Below are positions 53,801 through 62,280 of a stretch of 64,000 nt of DNA, piece by piece. The stretch covers positions 69,226,779 to 69,290,778 of the forward strand of contig NC_090319.1 in assembly GCF_040869045.1 (NCBI RefSeq), read 5' to 3'. Source of the stretch: Eurosta solidaginis. Its lineage: Eukaryota > Arthropoda > Insecta > Diptera > Tephritidae. The stretch's first letter is position 1, and every line of letters begins with the position of its first letter. A program made the translations under genes and the position numbers. The notes beneath the pieces were generated by a model. It had not been told where the DNA came from. It saw only the letters and a list, made by a program, of their open reading frames with translations, and made no database searches.

Positions 53801-56800
53801 TCGTCTTCTATATTAGCTTCAGTTCTCGCCTCTGCTTATGAGTGAAGTAATTAATTTAAATATATAGATTATTTCAGCTTAATTTACGTATGTACCTCTT
53901 TCAGCTGCTGTAAGTCCACCTTGCTCGAATTCGGTTTCTTCACGCGATTCCAAATCGATAACGTCTATTCTTGTACTACTTGTTATGCTCTCATTAAGAG
54001 GCGGTAGCTCCTCAATAAAGGTGCTATTTGCCAGTCTCATATTGCGCCGATCTGCTTGTAAACGTGCACGTGATTCGGCGATTTGTTCGGGTGTTTCACG
54101 CCTTCCCGAACTCTCAATCAAAAACGTATCAGGCCATTGTTCGCGCACATTACGCTGCTGCCGACCAAATAATAATGGCATAATACTACGCCCATCCATG
54201 TGTTGGGGAGTCGCAACTCCACCAATATCTAAGAATGTAGGCGCCAAATCAACATTTAAAACGATCTCATCCACTCTATACGAGAAAATGCGAGATAAAT
54301 ATATGTCTCTTAAGTTTTCTAAAACTAAGTTAACTTACACTCTTGCTGGTTGTATGCCTGGTCCACGTATCAGAAACGGTACCCTCACATCAAATTCAAA
54401 TGGAAAACTTTTACCCTTTATTAAACCAAACTGTCCCAAGTGATAACCATGATCGGATGTGTAGATGACGTAACTATTATCTAATTCTCCTAAAGTTTTT
54501 AGTTCATTAAAAATGCGATCAACAGCGACATCTACACTTTGCAGCGTTTGTAGACGCTTTGTCATGAGTAAGTTGGTGAAACGTTTGTGCACTGGTTCCA
54601 TGGGCTGTGTAACGCGCAGTATCCATTGCTTATCCGGATTGGGCGCATGATCATAAGAAGGCGTGCTGTTCGTTGTTAATGTGGGTTAATAAAGTTTTAG
54701 TATCTCAATAGATCTTAATTATACTTACTGATGTGTTGTTACATTGAAGAAAAGATGACTATATTGTGGCGCTGAGTCTTCGGGTCCATGCGGCGCTGGG
54801 AAACTCATGGCTAACATCACAGGCTTTCTTTGGCTTTGTTGTTTTGATGACCGTAAAAATGCAATTGAATCATTCGCTATTAAATCTGGGTAGTAATCCT
54901 GGGAAAAAATATAGAAAGATAAGTTTAGATAAAAAAACAGACTCAGAAGAAGAACAGAAGTGCACAGCTTAAAAGATTTCATAAGACTACTGCAAAAATC
55001 TCGCTATAATGATGGAAATCTGAAAATCTGGGTCTTGTGTGCGGGAATTCTTACAAAATTATGCTCTTTGGAATGTGGTGGGTTTTAAAATTTTCTCAGC
55101 CTTTTTGCAAAATTAGTAAGTCTAAGAGCCGGCTTCGAAAGTACAGAGTCAGTTGGATTGAGATTTTTTTTATTGAAAATAGTTCGGTCTGACAATCTAA
55201 GTTGACGTAGAAGGCGCTTTCAAAAAAGAGAGAAGGGACTCAAGCGGTTGATAAGCGCTATGCCAAGCTTTATAGCTTCAGAGCTTCCGCAACTAAATTG
55301 TTAACCTCATCTACGCGATTGGAATCCTGTTATAAATATGAATATATCATACACATATTTGGCAGGCGCGGCTCTGGCGAACACATGTTCTTCATGGAAC
55401 AAGGAGTGGGAAGCGCCATGGCCTAGAAGGTCGTTTTCGAAATGGTTGGGCTAGTACCTCAGTGGTACTAGTTACCGGAACGAACCGGATCCATATGCGG
55501 CAAAGGACCATCAACATCGATAATGATCCCCAAAATCTTCGGCGAGTGTCCTTATAGTTAAGATAACAACAACAACAACATTGAGAGAACTAAGAATCTG
55601 CTATCGTAAGGGCAACAATAAAAAAGTACATCTTGTTCGTATAAAAAATGGTGTTTTAGAAATTTAGATAAGTGTGGTTACGATTTTGACGCACGCTTAC
55701 AATGTGGCGATACTGATCTCGAGGTTCTTACTTTCAAGATGATTGAAATCACGGGCTGAGCGTTGGAAAACTTCTCTAGATGTTGAAATTTGACCTTAGC
55801 TTGTTTCCGAACAATTCAATCGGGGAATCACATTTAGACGCTCCTGGCACTGCAACAGTAACACTTACCGTACAGAGGAAATTCAATTTTAACCAAATAG
55901 TTCGTAGATCAGACAGGCGTTTGTCGAATGAAGTACTTTTCCATTGGTTAGAAAAAAAATTTAGGTTTCTTCTATGCTAAGCCACATCCAACATCAAAAA
56001 AGGCATTATTACAAGGTGAAATTTGTTTTAAAGATCGGAAATAACTGGAGATGCATTTTATATTTAAGGTTTTTTATAGTTCGCATAATGAATGATTGGG
56101 GCAGCTGGCAGCTCGATAATGCAGTCCGAGATATATACGAATTGGTAATCATCGCAAACCGCTTTAATTTACGTCCAATCGAATGATGAATACTTACTTC
56201 GAACTGGAAATTGCAGCTAGCTGGAACCACGAGGGCATCTTGAATAATATAAAAGTGGAAAGTGTTAAAAGAATTTGTTGGAAGCGACTTTCTGTATATC
56301 CCCTTCTAAGTAGTGAGGTGTCAGAGCGGACCCAAGAAGCAGGACCCGCAGATAGAAAGTGATCAAACTAATCGCCTAAACGATCAAATGTCAGCGAGAA
56401 ATAATCGCTCTTGGGTCATACTTTCACGTATGTCAGCTAAACTAGGTTTCATAGGCAAGAACGAATAAGTAAGAGTCAGGATGCCGACTCCAGAAATAGA
56501 TACAATTTCAACCAAATCAAAGAAGTAGAGCTGGTGATAATTGTAAAGTAGCCAAGGGAGTCCAAAGTTACCGATAGCATACAGTGCATGCTCGAACCAG
56601 CCGCCATATTTCAGCATAAACGACATATTTTAGCCTCTTCAAGAGGGCTATCCCCATTTGTAAGCAAGTGCTGCAAAGAAGGTATGTGAACAGATATCGT
56701 AACTTAGAGGCTACTGAGGAGAATCTGTGAAGAATCGGTCTAATTACTGTCTTAATGTAATAGAAAAAAGTCTCGATATGTAAACATACAGATGTACATA

Positions 56801-59800
56801 CGTCTAGAAAGCTAATGTATTTAAGTTAGCTAGAGCTCGCCCAGGAGTTAAAGCTAAACCACAGCAGGTTTAACTTTACCAAAAACAAATCATTTCGGGC
56901 TTTTTGAGAAGAACTTATTGGGCTTCTCTTTTATAATAACCGATACCGACACGTTACTGTTTTATTATCGGCAAATTATCGCTAGTGAATTACTATTGTC
57001 GAGTTGTCGGTTTGTTATCGCCGAGTCATTGGTTTTTTATCGCCTTGTTATAGCCGGGTTCCAGAGGTGTCATTGATTTTATAGTGAGGTTTTATACGTA
57101 TCTATTCTATAACGAATATATGAGTCGTCGATAACAAATTGTATCATGCCAATAGCTAAATGGTAACATCCCGATAAGAAATAAATAACGTAGCTTATCA
57201 ATAACACGCCGACAACAAATTAGTAACACTTCGATAAGACAACGATACATTTTCAATAACAAATTGATATCTTTTCGAAAGTAAATCCATACTTTTTCGG
57301 TAGATAGCTTTTGGTACAGTTCAATAACATTTCGATAGCAAATCGATAACTTTTTGATAACACATATGTAAATTTTTGACTAGAAATCAGTAGCTTGGTA
57401 ACATTTCGATAATAAATCCATAACTTTTCTAGAACAAACGTTGATAACAGATCCATAATTTCCTGATACATTTTTGGTAAAAAATTGATAACGTGTCGAA
57501 CGCATCGATAAAAAATCGAAAAGCTTTGTACCGGTAGTAAATTTATAACATATGGACAAAGAGAATAAATACAATAAGAGCCGTCACTCGTTATTTTGTG
57601 GCGAGTATCGCGCTGGAAATTGAAAAAATTGATGCCGAATGTTTTCTGAGAGGGACATTTTTAATTGTCTCGCATTTATCCATGCCGTGTAGGCCCCTTG
57701 TGCAACTGTGATTTTTGGAAAGGGAATTAAATAAATTAATTAAACACAGTCGAAAAATAAACACAAATACCCCACGAAAATGTATAGAAGGCATTTATAA
57801 ACATCTCGCCCAAAAAAAAAGTAGCGACTACCTCTCAGTATACATCGAGTAAATGCCAAAAAAATAACGAGTGACGGCTCTTATTGTATTTATCCTCTTT
57901 GATTTGGATAGCAAATCGATAACTTATATAGCATTTTCAGGTCAAATGAAACTTTTTTCAAGTCAAATGAAACTTTTTTCATTTTAAATGAAACTTTTTT
58001 CAAGTTAAATGAAACCATACTACTAAGGTAATTGTGAATATATTTATATCGTACTTTATAACGCTAAGTATTTATCAAATTTTTCTTTAAGACAACTATT
58101 TCTAATTAGCCACCTTGAAGGCAAAATTTTTGCTTAAATTTTCTTTGTGAATTTAAGCTGCAGTTAAGGTCGACTTAGTTTAGCCTTGCCTTTTGATCGT
58201 TTCAATTTTTAATAGATAAAGTAGCAGGGTTATACGCTAGGCAACTTATATATTACAGTTTAACCACCCACTTAAAATAAGCACCTATATTTATACCTTT
58301 CATGAAAATTAAATGGTATATTAATTTCGCCACGAAACCCAAAATTGTAAGTCCTTAAAGGAAAATAGATAGACCCACCATTAAGTATACCGAAATAATC
58401 AGGTTGAAGAGCAGAGTTGATTTAGCCATATCCGTCTGTCCGTCTGTCCGTCTGTCTGTTTGTATGCAAACTAGTCCCTCAATTTTTGAGATATCTTGAT
58501 AAAATTTGGTGAGCGGGTGTATTTGGGTGTCCGATTAGACATTTGTCGGAACCGGCCGACCACTATAGCATATATCCCCCATACAACCGATTTTTCAGAA
58601 AAAGAGGATTTTTGTAATATCTTACTCAATTTAACAGATTGAAGCTTCAACCTTCACCATATACTTTCGTATATTGCACATACTGTTGCCTGAAAAAATT
58701 GATGAGATCGGTCGTATATATAGTATATATCCCCCACAACCGATTGTTCAGATAAGAAACTTTTCGTAATTACTGCCCTATTTTAAGAGCTAGAGGCTTC
58801 AAATTTCAACGAATGCTTACGTATATAGCATATATTGTTGTCTGAAAAAATCATACAGATCAGTGGTATATATAGTATATATATGGTGGTATATATAGTA
58901 TATATATATAGTATATATATATATTTGCGCAATTTTAGTCCCATTTTAACAGCTAGAAGCTTCAAATTTCACCGATTGCTTACGTATATGGTATATATTG
59001 TTGTGTCAAAAAATCATAGAGATCGGTGATATATATAATATATATAAGATGGTATATATAGTATATATATATAGTATATATATTTTATTTTTTTTTGATT
59101 TTGGCCCCATTTTAACAGCTAGAAGCTTCAAATTTCACCAAATGCTTACGTGTATAGCATATATTGTTGTCTGAAAAAATCATACAGATCAGTGGTATAT
59201 ATAGTATATATATGGTGGTATATATAGTATATATATATAGTATATATATATATTTGCGCAATTTTAGTCCCATTTTAACAGCTAGAAGCTTCAAATTTCA
59301 CCGATTGCTTACGTATATGGTATATATTGTTGTGTCAAAAAATCATAGAGATCGGTGATATATATAATATATATATGATGGTATATATAGTATATATATA
59401 TAGTATATATATTTTATTTTTTTTTGATTTTGGCCCCATTTTAACAGCTAGAAGCTTCAAATTTCACCAAATGCTTACGTGTATAGCATATATTGATGTC
59501 TGAAAAAATCATTGAGATCGGCGTTATACATAGTATATATCTCATACAACCGATTGTGCAGATAAGAAACTTTGCGCAATTTCTGCCTCGTTTTAACAGC
59601 TAGAAGCTTCAAATTTCACCAAGTGCTTACGTATATAGCATATATTGTTGTCTGAAAAAATCATAGAGATCGGTGGTACATATATTATATACCCCATATA
59701 AACTGTATTTTTTGCCCCTTTTTTACGGCTAGAAGCTTCAAAATTCATAACATTTCATCAAATAGTTACGTTTACGTCATATATTGTTGAAATACGTGAT

Positions 59801-62280
59801 TCGTAGTCATAGTTTTTACACGCAGACCACAAAAAACCTGAAACTTTGCATCCTCGGCATAGCCGAAGACAGTCCCGTCCTTACTTGTTTTTACTTGTAT
59901 CTACTCCTCTGCATGATGTGAGCTTATTTCCTATTCACTGTCTGACACCAACTAACACATCGGTTGAATCCTCTGTATTATGCTTTTCTCTTTGATCGTC
60001 TTACCAAACAACATAGCACGATAGCAAGGTGTTGAGAGGAAATTTACTTTTACCAACTATATAGTAGAGCATGTGGACTGTGGAGAGATCTTTTTTAACT
60101 ATGCTGAAAAACATAACGGTAAAAAGTGATCTTTTCTACTCTATGGCGTAGTTACATTGCACTTTACTCGTTTGGGCCTTTGAAAACATATATATTTGTT
60201 TTTATTCCATTATTTTTCATTGTATATTGTATTTAAATGTAATACTTAGAATATATATATTATAATGGGTCGATTTATTAACCGATATCGCGCCATCGAT
60301 TTTTCGATAGGATTTGGAGTCAGGAAAAAATGTTTTACTACGCATACCCAAACAAATAATTATAGAGCCTGCGAAATTTAATTTTTTTTTACTTTTTTTG
60401 AGTTTGATTTTTAAGGGTTTTTTCATGTCCTACTAAAAAAATTTCGGAGATTAAGTTTCTGTTAAACTATTCTGATCGATTTCGTTGTAGTGCGAATAAA
60501 AACAAAGTTTATTCCACCTTACGGCCCAACGTTTCGCCAATTTTCCTGGGCATCATCAGGGGCGTAATATTTTTAGATGTGGCGGTTGACAAAATTACAA
60601 ATGAAAACTAAATAAAATTTACAAAAATTACACCATTAATTACATAGAAAATCGGTACCATCGATTTGTGGTACACTTTGTCACATTAAACACTATGAAC
60701 ACTATAAAATTTTCATTTGATTGTATAATTCTCATGCATACCAACGTTTTTAGCGGACGCTTTTGGGTCGGACGTATAAAAAATATAGGTGCTTATTTTA
60801 AGTGGGTGGTTAAACTGTAATATATAAGTTGCCTAGCGTATAACCCTGCTACTTTATCTATTAAAAATTAAAACGATCAAAAGGCAAGGCTAAACTAAGC
60901 CGACCTTAACTGCAGCTTAAATTCACAAAGAAAATTTAAGCAAAAATTTTGCCTTCAATGTGGCTAATTAGAAATAGTTGTCTTAAAGAAAAATTTGATA
61001 AATACTTAGCGTTATAAAGTACGATATAAATATATTGAAAATTACCTTATTAGTATGGTTTCATTTGACTTGAAAAAAGTTTCATTTAAAATGAAAAAAA
61101 GGTTCATTTTAAATGAAAAAAGTTTCATTTGACCTGAAAATGCTATAACACGCCCATAACATGTTCCAACATGTGTATACTCCAGTATAGGGAATACACT
61201 TACACTTATCTTACGCTTACATTTCCATACAGTGAGCAAAGATGTTTACACACCGTGACCCCTTATACATACCTTAGCATAATCAAATCCATGCTTTATC
61301 TTCTGACCATTCATATTGATACTATAATTGTAGTATTTCGAATTCATTATGAGACCACCCCATTCACGCCAACCCGGCGGTATATACGATCCATTATATT
61401 TATTCAGGTACTTGCCAAAATAGCCCGTGCGATAACCAGCATTCGAAAGATATGTCGCAAATGAGCGCGTCTCATGTGTGGCTTGCCATTGTGGGCTTGA
61501 ACAATTGTCGTTGTTTGTAAAGACCATATGGTTATGCACATACATGCCAGTTAACAACGAAGAACGTGCGGGACAACACATGGGCGTGGTGGTGTAAGCG
61601 TGACGAAACTCAGCGCCGCCATCACGTAACCAACGTAAAGTGCGTGGCATGAAATTCAATGAGCCCAACTCCACATCCTGGTCATCTGTGAGTATTAGAA
61701 TAATATTTGGCTTACGTTCACGTGTCGGAAAAGCGGACGAGTCACGTGAGTAACGTTTGGAAAACGATGCAAATGATGATGATGCGGATGCCGCTGATGA
61801 TGATGACGATGATGAAGGATGATCACTTGAATCACTGAGATAGCTTGCGGCATAATCTCCTACTGTGGCGGTATGCTGTGGTGTGTGGCTGCGATGTTGA
61901 CGATGTTGACGTGTTTGTTGCTGGTGGTGGTGGTGTTGGTGTTGTTGATATTCGTGGCGCATATGCTTTTCATGCAGCCTGTGTTGGCCTTCATATGCCT
62001 CGTGCGTTTCCTCGGCACGCTTTTCACGCTCGCGCTGCTCATGTCGTTGATGATGCAGCTGTTGCCGCTTTTTTTGTTGATGATTTTGATGATGATGATG
62101 TTGTTGCTGTTGTTTTTTATTATTATGTTGTTTATGCTCTTCACGTCGCTGCAAATCATCTTGCGCTTGTATGGTTGGTATATTTTCTTTGGCCGCTGCT
62201 GTTGTCAACAACAAATTTAGCATAAATACTAGCGATATGCAGGCAATTAGTGCAATTTGTTGCTTTTGTTTTGACTGCAT
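38334..62280 (-). CDS. Sulf1: Extracellular heparan-sulfate 6-O-endosulfatase, 12 coding exons
   Basis: Removes 6-O-sulfate from heparan sulfate on cell-surface and matrix proteoglycans, and so tunes Wnt/Wingless, Hedgehog, FGF and EGF signalling (known for the family). Joined exons give 1,706 residues: signal peptide (1 to about 30), a low-complexity His/Gln/Ser stretch to about 188, sulfatase domain from K190 with TDD (198-200), the CCPAR motif (Cys235 would become formylglycine), and DHGYH (464-468), a basic hydrophilic domain with furin-like sites RRSKR (792-796) and KRTKR (837-841), then the conserved C-terminal Cys-rich part and a fly-type tail. All exon phases fit. Human SULFs have about 870 residues and Drosophila Sulf1 about 1,100; the excess here is low-complexity sequence. 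Start chosen at the ATG before the hydrophobic segment; an upstream in-frame extension lacks an ATG. Confidence 0.95.
38961..39051 (-). CDS. Sulf1: Sulf1 coding exon 11 (residues 1493-1523)
   Basis: Acceptor CCATTTTCAG; reads [20 protein letters not shown] then PLAKRRKLS. Phases on both sides agree with exons 10 and 12, which supports the call although the sequence has no vertebrate match. Donor CAAA|GTGAGT. Confidence 0.8.
39433..39953 (-). mobile_element. Solo LTR in Sulf1 intron 10, ATAC duplication
   Basis: Plus-strand ends TGTAACAAATTTTGG and TTATTCGCCACA, flanked by ATAC (39,429-39,432; 39,954-39,957). The least interrupted copy of this LTR family in the window, same strand as Sulf1. 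Its polyadenylation signal (complement of TCTTTATTTATA, about 39,505) is sense to Sulf1. Confidence 0.85.
40215..40490 (+). repeat. Diverged SINE copy in Sulf1 intron 10
   Basis: Blocks AACACTCCGAGTGTATCCCTG, GCCATTCGGAGTCGGCATAA, AAATTGGAAGCGATGCTCGG and ATATCGCGCCTTGTATTTAT in SINE order; the tRNA head is missing. Confidence 0.65.
40491..41239. other. Intron DNA, nothing recognised
   Basis: Overlapping short frames on both strands (up to 110 codons at 40,493-40,825) lack motifs and sit within a Sulf1 intron. Purine-rich at 40,640-40,760. Confidence 0.4.
41240..41840. repeat. Degenerate minisatellite, about 35-40-bp unit
   Basis: A loose unit of the type TTGAAAAGTGAAACGG, then TTTAAGCGGTTACGG recurs some 14-16 times with substitutions and indels. 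Non-coding, within Sulf1 intron 10. Confidence 0.75.
41857..42675 (+). repeat. LTR-like sequence next to the exon 10 donor
   Basis: Starts TGTACAAGTTAAGTTATGAT and ends GACCTGCATAACTTACA, short inverted ends of TG...CA type. It has a TATTTAA-like promoter box (about 42,499), two AATAAAG signals (42,592; 42,609) and repeated GCAACATCATGTGCA blocks. This order resembles a solo LTR in plus orientation, but I see no clear target duplication. Confidence 0.4.
42695..42892 (-). CDS. Sulf1: Sulf1 coding exon 10 (residues 1427-1493)
   Basis: Acceptor AATTTCAG; reads [20 protein letters not shown] and [12 protein letters not shown], the last part shared with vertebrate SULFs. Donor CAAG|GTAAAC, phase 1. 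If not spliced, the frame ends three codons later (GGT AAA CGA TAA), giving an alternative C-terminus. Confidence 0.9.
42968..43278 (-). CDS. Sulf1: Sulf1 coding exon 9 (residues 1323-1427)
   Basis: A highly basic helix ([20 protein letters not shown]) is followed by [20 protein letters not shown] and [19 protein letters not shown], the strongly conserved SULF C-terminal domain. Acceptor TTACTTTTAG, donor ATTG|GTAAGT, phase 1. Intron before it 80 bp. Confidence 0.95.
43359..43509 (-). CDS. Sulf1: Sulf1 coding exon 8 (residues 1273-1323)
   Basis: Reads [20 protein letters not shown], then [14 protein letters not shown], aligning with the CSC segment of SULF hydrophilic domains. Acceptor TTATTTTTTCAG; only 15 intron bases separate it from a solo LTR. 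Donor GAG|GTACTA is non-consensus at positions 4-6. Confidence 0.9.
43750..45318 (+). mobile_element. 5'-truncated LINE with RNase H (R1/LOA/I-like) inside the LTR
   Basis: Starts inside the RT ([24 protein letters not shown]), has a deletion, then the RT end, RNase H and a C-terminal Cys/His motif, ending CTCTTAACCTAATCTAACCTA. It separates LTR halves that join cleanly in sister copies, so it inserted after the LTR. Confidence 0.85.
44052..45212 (+). pseudogene. LINE RT end, RNase H and C-terminal domain, one in-frame stop
   Basis: [17 protein letters not shown] is the RT thumb end. RNase H follows with all four acidic residues in place: [28 protein letters not shown] and [15 protein letters not shown] at about 44,742 interrupts the frame, which continues in the same phase from 44,757 to [20 protein letters not shown], the C-X2-C...H...C tail. 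RNase H would remove the RNA strand after reverse transcription. The upstream RT is mostly deleted, so the copy is dead. Confidence 0.85.
45690..45945 (-). repeat. CAA-tailed repeat fragment, reversed
   Basis: GGGGAGTGTTATCGGCGTTG, ATAAATCCCGTACGTTCC and CCGACCATCTCTGGAACG are the complement of the family's 3' half. Confidence 0.6.
45947..46467. other. Intron DNA, nothing recognised
   Basis: Part of Sulf1 intron 7. Short frames only, no repeat ends identified. Confidence 0.4.
46468..47190 (-). mobile_element. 3' fragment of a Jockey-like LINE (second copy)
   Basis: Minus strand: [20 protein letters not shown] and [17 protein letters not shown], then a GCACTGCTACAACAACAAC tail. Aligns with 33,895-34,460. 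The frame has several breaks. Same strand as Sulf1. Confidence 0.75.
47191..48062. other. Intron DNA; pyrimidine-rich tract
   Basis: No gene. 47,700-47,830 is strongly C/T-rich on the plus strand, so G/A-rich in the Sulf1 transcript. A purine-rich tract of similar loose unit (GGAGATGGGG-like) is at 63,262-63,480. Confidence 0.5.
48063..49531 (-). CDS. Sulf1: Sulf1 coding exon 7 (residues 783-1273)
   Basis: The largest exon. Contains the furin-like sites, [14 protein letters not shown], then [20 protein letters not shown] and a predicted coiled coil ([20 protein letters not shown]) matched in vertebrate SULFs, followed by about 280 residues of Gln-, Gly-, Asn/His- and Thr-rich sequence not found in vertebrates. 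Basic residues fit the heparan-sulfate-binding hydrophilic domain. Acceptor TCGACAG, donor GAAG|GTAAGT, phase 1. Confidence 0.93.
49532..52124. other. Sulf1 intron 6, unidentified retroelement-like DNA
   Basis: No gene. A stretch around 50,100-50,870 has a recurrent CACTGAG/ACTGAGGAAG flavour and ends GGGGGCTAGAACAACAACAG, like a LINE 3' tail. AACTAAACCTAACCTAGCC at 52,073-52,091 looks like another LINE 3' end. No motif names the family. Confidence 0.4.
52125..52385 (+). repeat. CAA-tailed repeat, decayed
   Basis: CAGCGCAATTTATAGCTTC, GGGGAATCCTGTTTATG, GGCTCTGGCGATCCCAAAG and a late GACCATCAACATTG block in family order; the tail has become an A run. Confidence 0.6.
52494..52850 (+). mobile_element. 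tRNA-derived SINE in Sulf1 intron 6
   Basis: Flanked by TAAAGTCACT (52,484-52,493) and TAAAGTCAGT (52,851-52,860). Head GTGGTGTGATGGTAGCGTGC and GGGTTCGCACCCCGGGCAAA resembles tRNA A and B boxes; body CTCCGAGTGTATTTCTGTC, GCCGTTCGGAGTCGGCAT; tail TTATTTTTATTTTT. Antisense to Sulf1. About 357 bp, matching the other two full copies. Confidence 0.9.
53080..53222 (-). CDS. Sulf1: Sulf1 coding exon 6 (residues 736-783)
   Basis: Acceptor AAGTTACAG; reads [20 protein letters not shown] then [13 protein letters not shown], the Cys-X-Cys of the hydrophilic domain. Donor AAGAG|GTAAGT, phase 2. The longer minus-strand frame that overlaps it is in a different phase and is not the coding one. Confidence 0.92.
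53293..53457. mobile_element. MITE with ATTATGTAT-type ends in Sulf1 intron 5 (copy 2)
   Basis: Ends AAGGGGCAAATTATGTAT / ATACATAATCTGTCCCTT. It takes up 165 of the 289 bases of the intron between exons 5 and 6. Matches 19,237-19,439. Confidence 0.75.
53512..53831 (-). CDS. Sulf1: Sulf1 coding exon 5 (residues 629-735)
   Basis: Acceptor CATAAGCAG; a long Asp/Glu-rich run, then [20 protein letters not shown] and [19 protein letters not shown], the conserved Cys cluster that follows the catalytic domain in all SULFs. Donor CAT|GTGAGT, phase 0. Confidence 0.95.
53896..54275 (-). CDS. Sulf1: Sulf1 coding exon 4 (residues 502-629)
   Basis: Acceptor CTCGTATAG; begins [16 protein letters not shown], continues [14 protein letters not shown], and ends in an acidic and Ser/Thr-rich linker ([13 protein letters not shown]). 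Donor AGAG|GTACAT, phase 1. Preceding intron 63 bp. Confidence 0.95.
54339..54665 (-). CDS. Sulf1: Sulf1 coding exon 3 (residues 393-502)
   Basis: Starts after GAACAG with C, completing His393, then [16 protein letters not shown]. Includes [19 protein letters not shown], with the metal-binding Asp464 and His465 expected for sulfatases. Donor GT|GTAAGT, phase 2. Confidence 0.95.
54729..54898 (-). CDS. Sulf1: Sulf1 coding exon 2 (residues 337-393)
   Basis: Begins [11 protein letters not shown] after acceptor TTTTTTCCCAG, contains [14 protein letters not shown] (a conserved sulfatase surface of the catalytic pocket), and ends in phase 2 at CA|GTAAGT. The intron before it is about 6.4 kb; the one after it is 63 bp. 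Confidence 0.95.
54899..55229. other. Intron DNA, nothing recognised
   Basis: Start of Sulf1 intron 1 near exon 2. The overlapping frame 54,725-54,982 extends from exon 2 into the intron; the part beyond 54,898 is not coding. Confidence 0.5.
55230..55590 (+). repeat. CAA-tailed repeat in Sulf1 intron 1
   Basis: AAATTGTTAACCTCATCTAC, GGCTCTGGCGAACAC, ATGCGGCAAAGGACCATCA and a final GATAACAACAACAACAAC tail. Confidence 0.7.
55591..56929. other. Intron DNA, nothing recognised
   Basis: No frame above 80 codons and no motif. No transposon ends seen. Confidence 0.4.
56930..57556. repeat. Degenerate CGATAAC repeat tract
   Basis: Dozens of variants of CGATAACAAATCGATAAC and TTATCGGC occur with no fixed period, in both orientations (56,940-57,070 mostly TTATCG; after 57,130 mostly GATAAC). 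Typical simple-sequence drift in fly introns. Confidence 0.7.
57557..57901 (+). mobile_element. 345-bp MITE with about 40-bp inverted ends (copy 1)
   Basis: Ends CAAAGAGAATAAATACAATA / TATTGTATTTATCCTCTTTG continuing inward through the complement of CGTCACTCGTTATTTT. Flanks ATATGGA and ATTTGGA (6 of 7 alike). The second copy, 62,877-63,222, has the same orientation and a perfect 7-bp flank. Confidence 0.8.
58330..59890. repeat. Fly repeat with CCGTCTGT run and about 165-bp tandem units
   Basis: Starts with a CCGTCTGTCCGTCTGT run (58,432-58,460), then about 8 diverged units with AGCTAGAAGCTTCAAATTTC and GTTGTCTGAAAAAATCAT. A two-unit block is repeated at 329-bp spacing (58,783-58,965 and 59,112-59,294). 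Ends CCGTCCTTACTTGTTTTT, like 18,215. TATATAGTA runs between units produce Tyr/Ile-rich chance frames. Confidence 0.85.
60265..60440. repeat. Half copy of the palindromic repeat
   Basis: GGGTCGATTTATTAACCGAT, CGCCATCGATTTTTCGATAG and ACTACGCATACCCAAACAA match one arm of 11,360-11,783; the other arm is missing. Confidence 0.7.
60445..60660 (-). mobile_element. Penelope-like element remnant (pLTR-type sequence)
   Basis: On the minus strand CCTGATGATGCCCAGGAAA then ATTGGCGAAACGTTGGGCCG, followed by GGTGGAATAAACTTTG, has the sequence style of Penelope-like element terminal repeats, which are known to hold hammerhead ribozymes. No RT or GIY-YIG frame is present here. A GIY-YIG tail fragment of the same class occurs at 25,275-25,580. 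Confidence 0.6.
60514..60565 (-). ncRNA. Hammerhead-ribozyme-like motif
   Basis: Minus strand: core CTGATGA (60,553-60,559) and GAAA (within 60,531-60,535). Stem II GCC/GGC closes the loop CAGGAAAATT, with one unpaired T. Stem III ACG/CGT closes TTGGGC, and A at 60,520 is in the cleavage position. Stem I pairs CGCC with GGTG (three G-C and one G-U), with an A-C mismatch next to the core. The short stem III and context agree with the minimal type I ribozymes known from Penelope-like elements. Sense to Sulf1 transcription. Activity not shown. Confidence 0.6.
61273..62280 (-). CDS. Sulf1: Sulf1 coding exon 1 (residues 1-336)
   Basis: Encodes the signal peptide ([17 protein letters not shown] core), the His/Gln-rich stretch, and the N-terminal half of the sulfatase domain with the formylglycine motif [14 protein letters not shown]. 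Followed by donor AAG|GTATGT in phase 0. This exon alone holds the active-site cysteine. The CAG/CAC-rich repeats make the antisense strand open, which explains long frames opposite. Confidence 0.95.

Larger units (their letters stand above)
57925..61147. mobile_element. Element with about 370-bp inverted arms in Sulf1 intron 1
   Basis: Left arm starts TATAGCATTTTCAGGTCAAA and runs to about 58,305; right arm (60,780-61,147) is its complement, including the repeated TTTTTTCAAGTCAAATGAAA units. Between the arms lie a tandem-repeat element, a half copy of the palindromic repeat and a Penelope-like remnant. No transposase seen. Long inverted arms suggest a Foldback-type or MULE-type element. Confidence 0.7.

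Noticed and set aside
54899..54982. Upstream part of the exon 2 frame as an alternative start with a hydrophobic leader
   Set aside because: It lies in intron sequence before a good acceptor (TTTTTTCCCAG), and the exon 1 donor phase fits the spliced form exactly.
58783..59358. Tyr/Ile-rich frames on both strands, like small membrane proteins
   Set aside because: They come from TATATAGTA runs in the tandem repeat and occur on both strands in mirrored form.
61845..62225. Plus-strand frames of 115-126 codons opposite Sulf1 exon 1
   Set aside because: Shadows of CAG/CAC-rich codons; hydrophobic composition is the expected antisense of Gln/His repeats. The same holds for the plus frames at 38,380-38,882 and 48,068-48,412.
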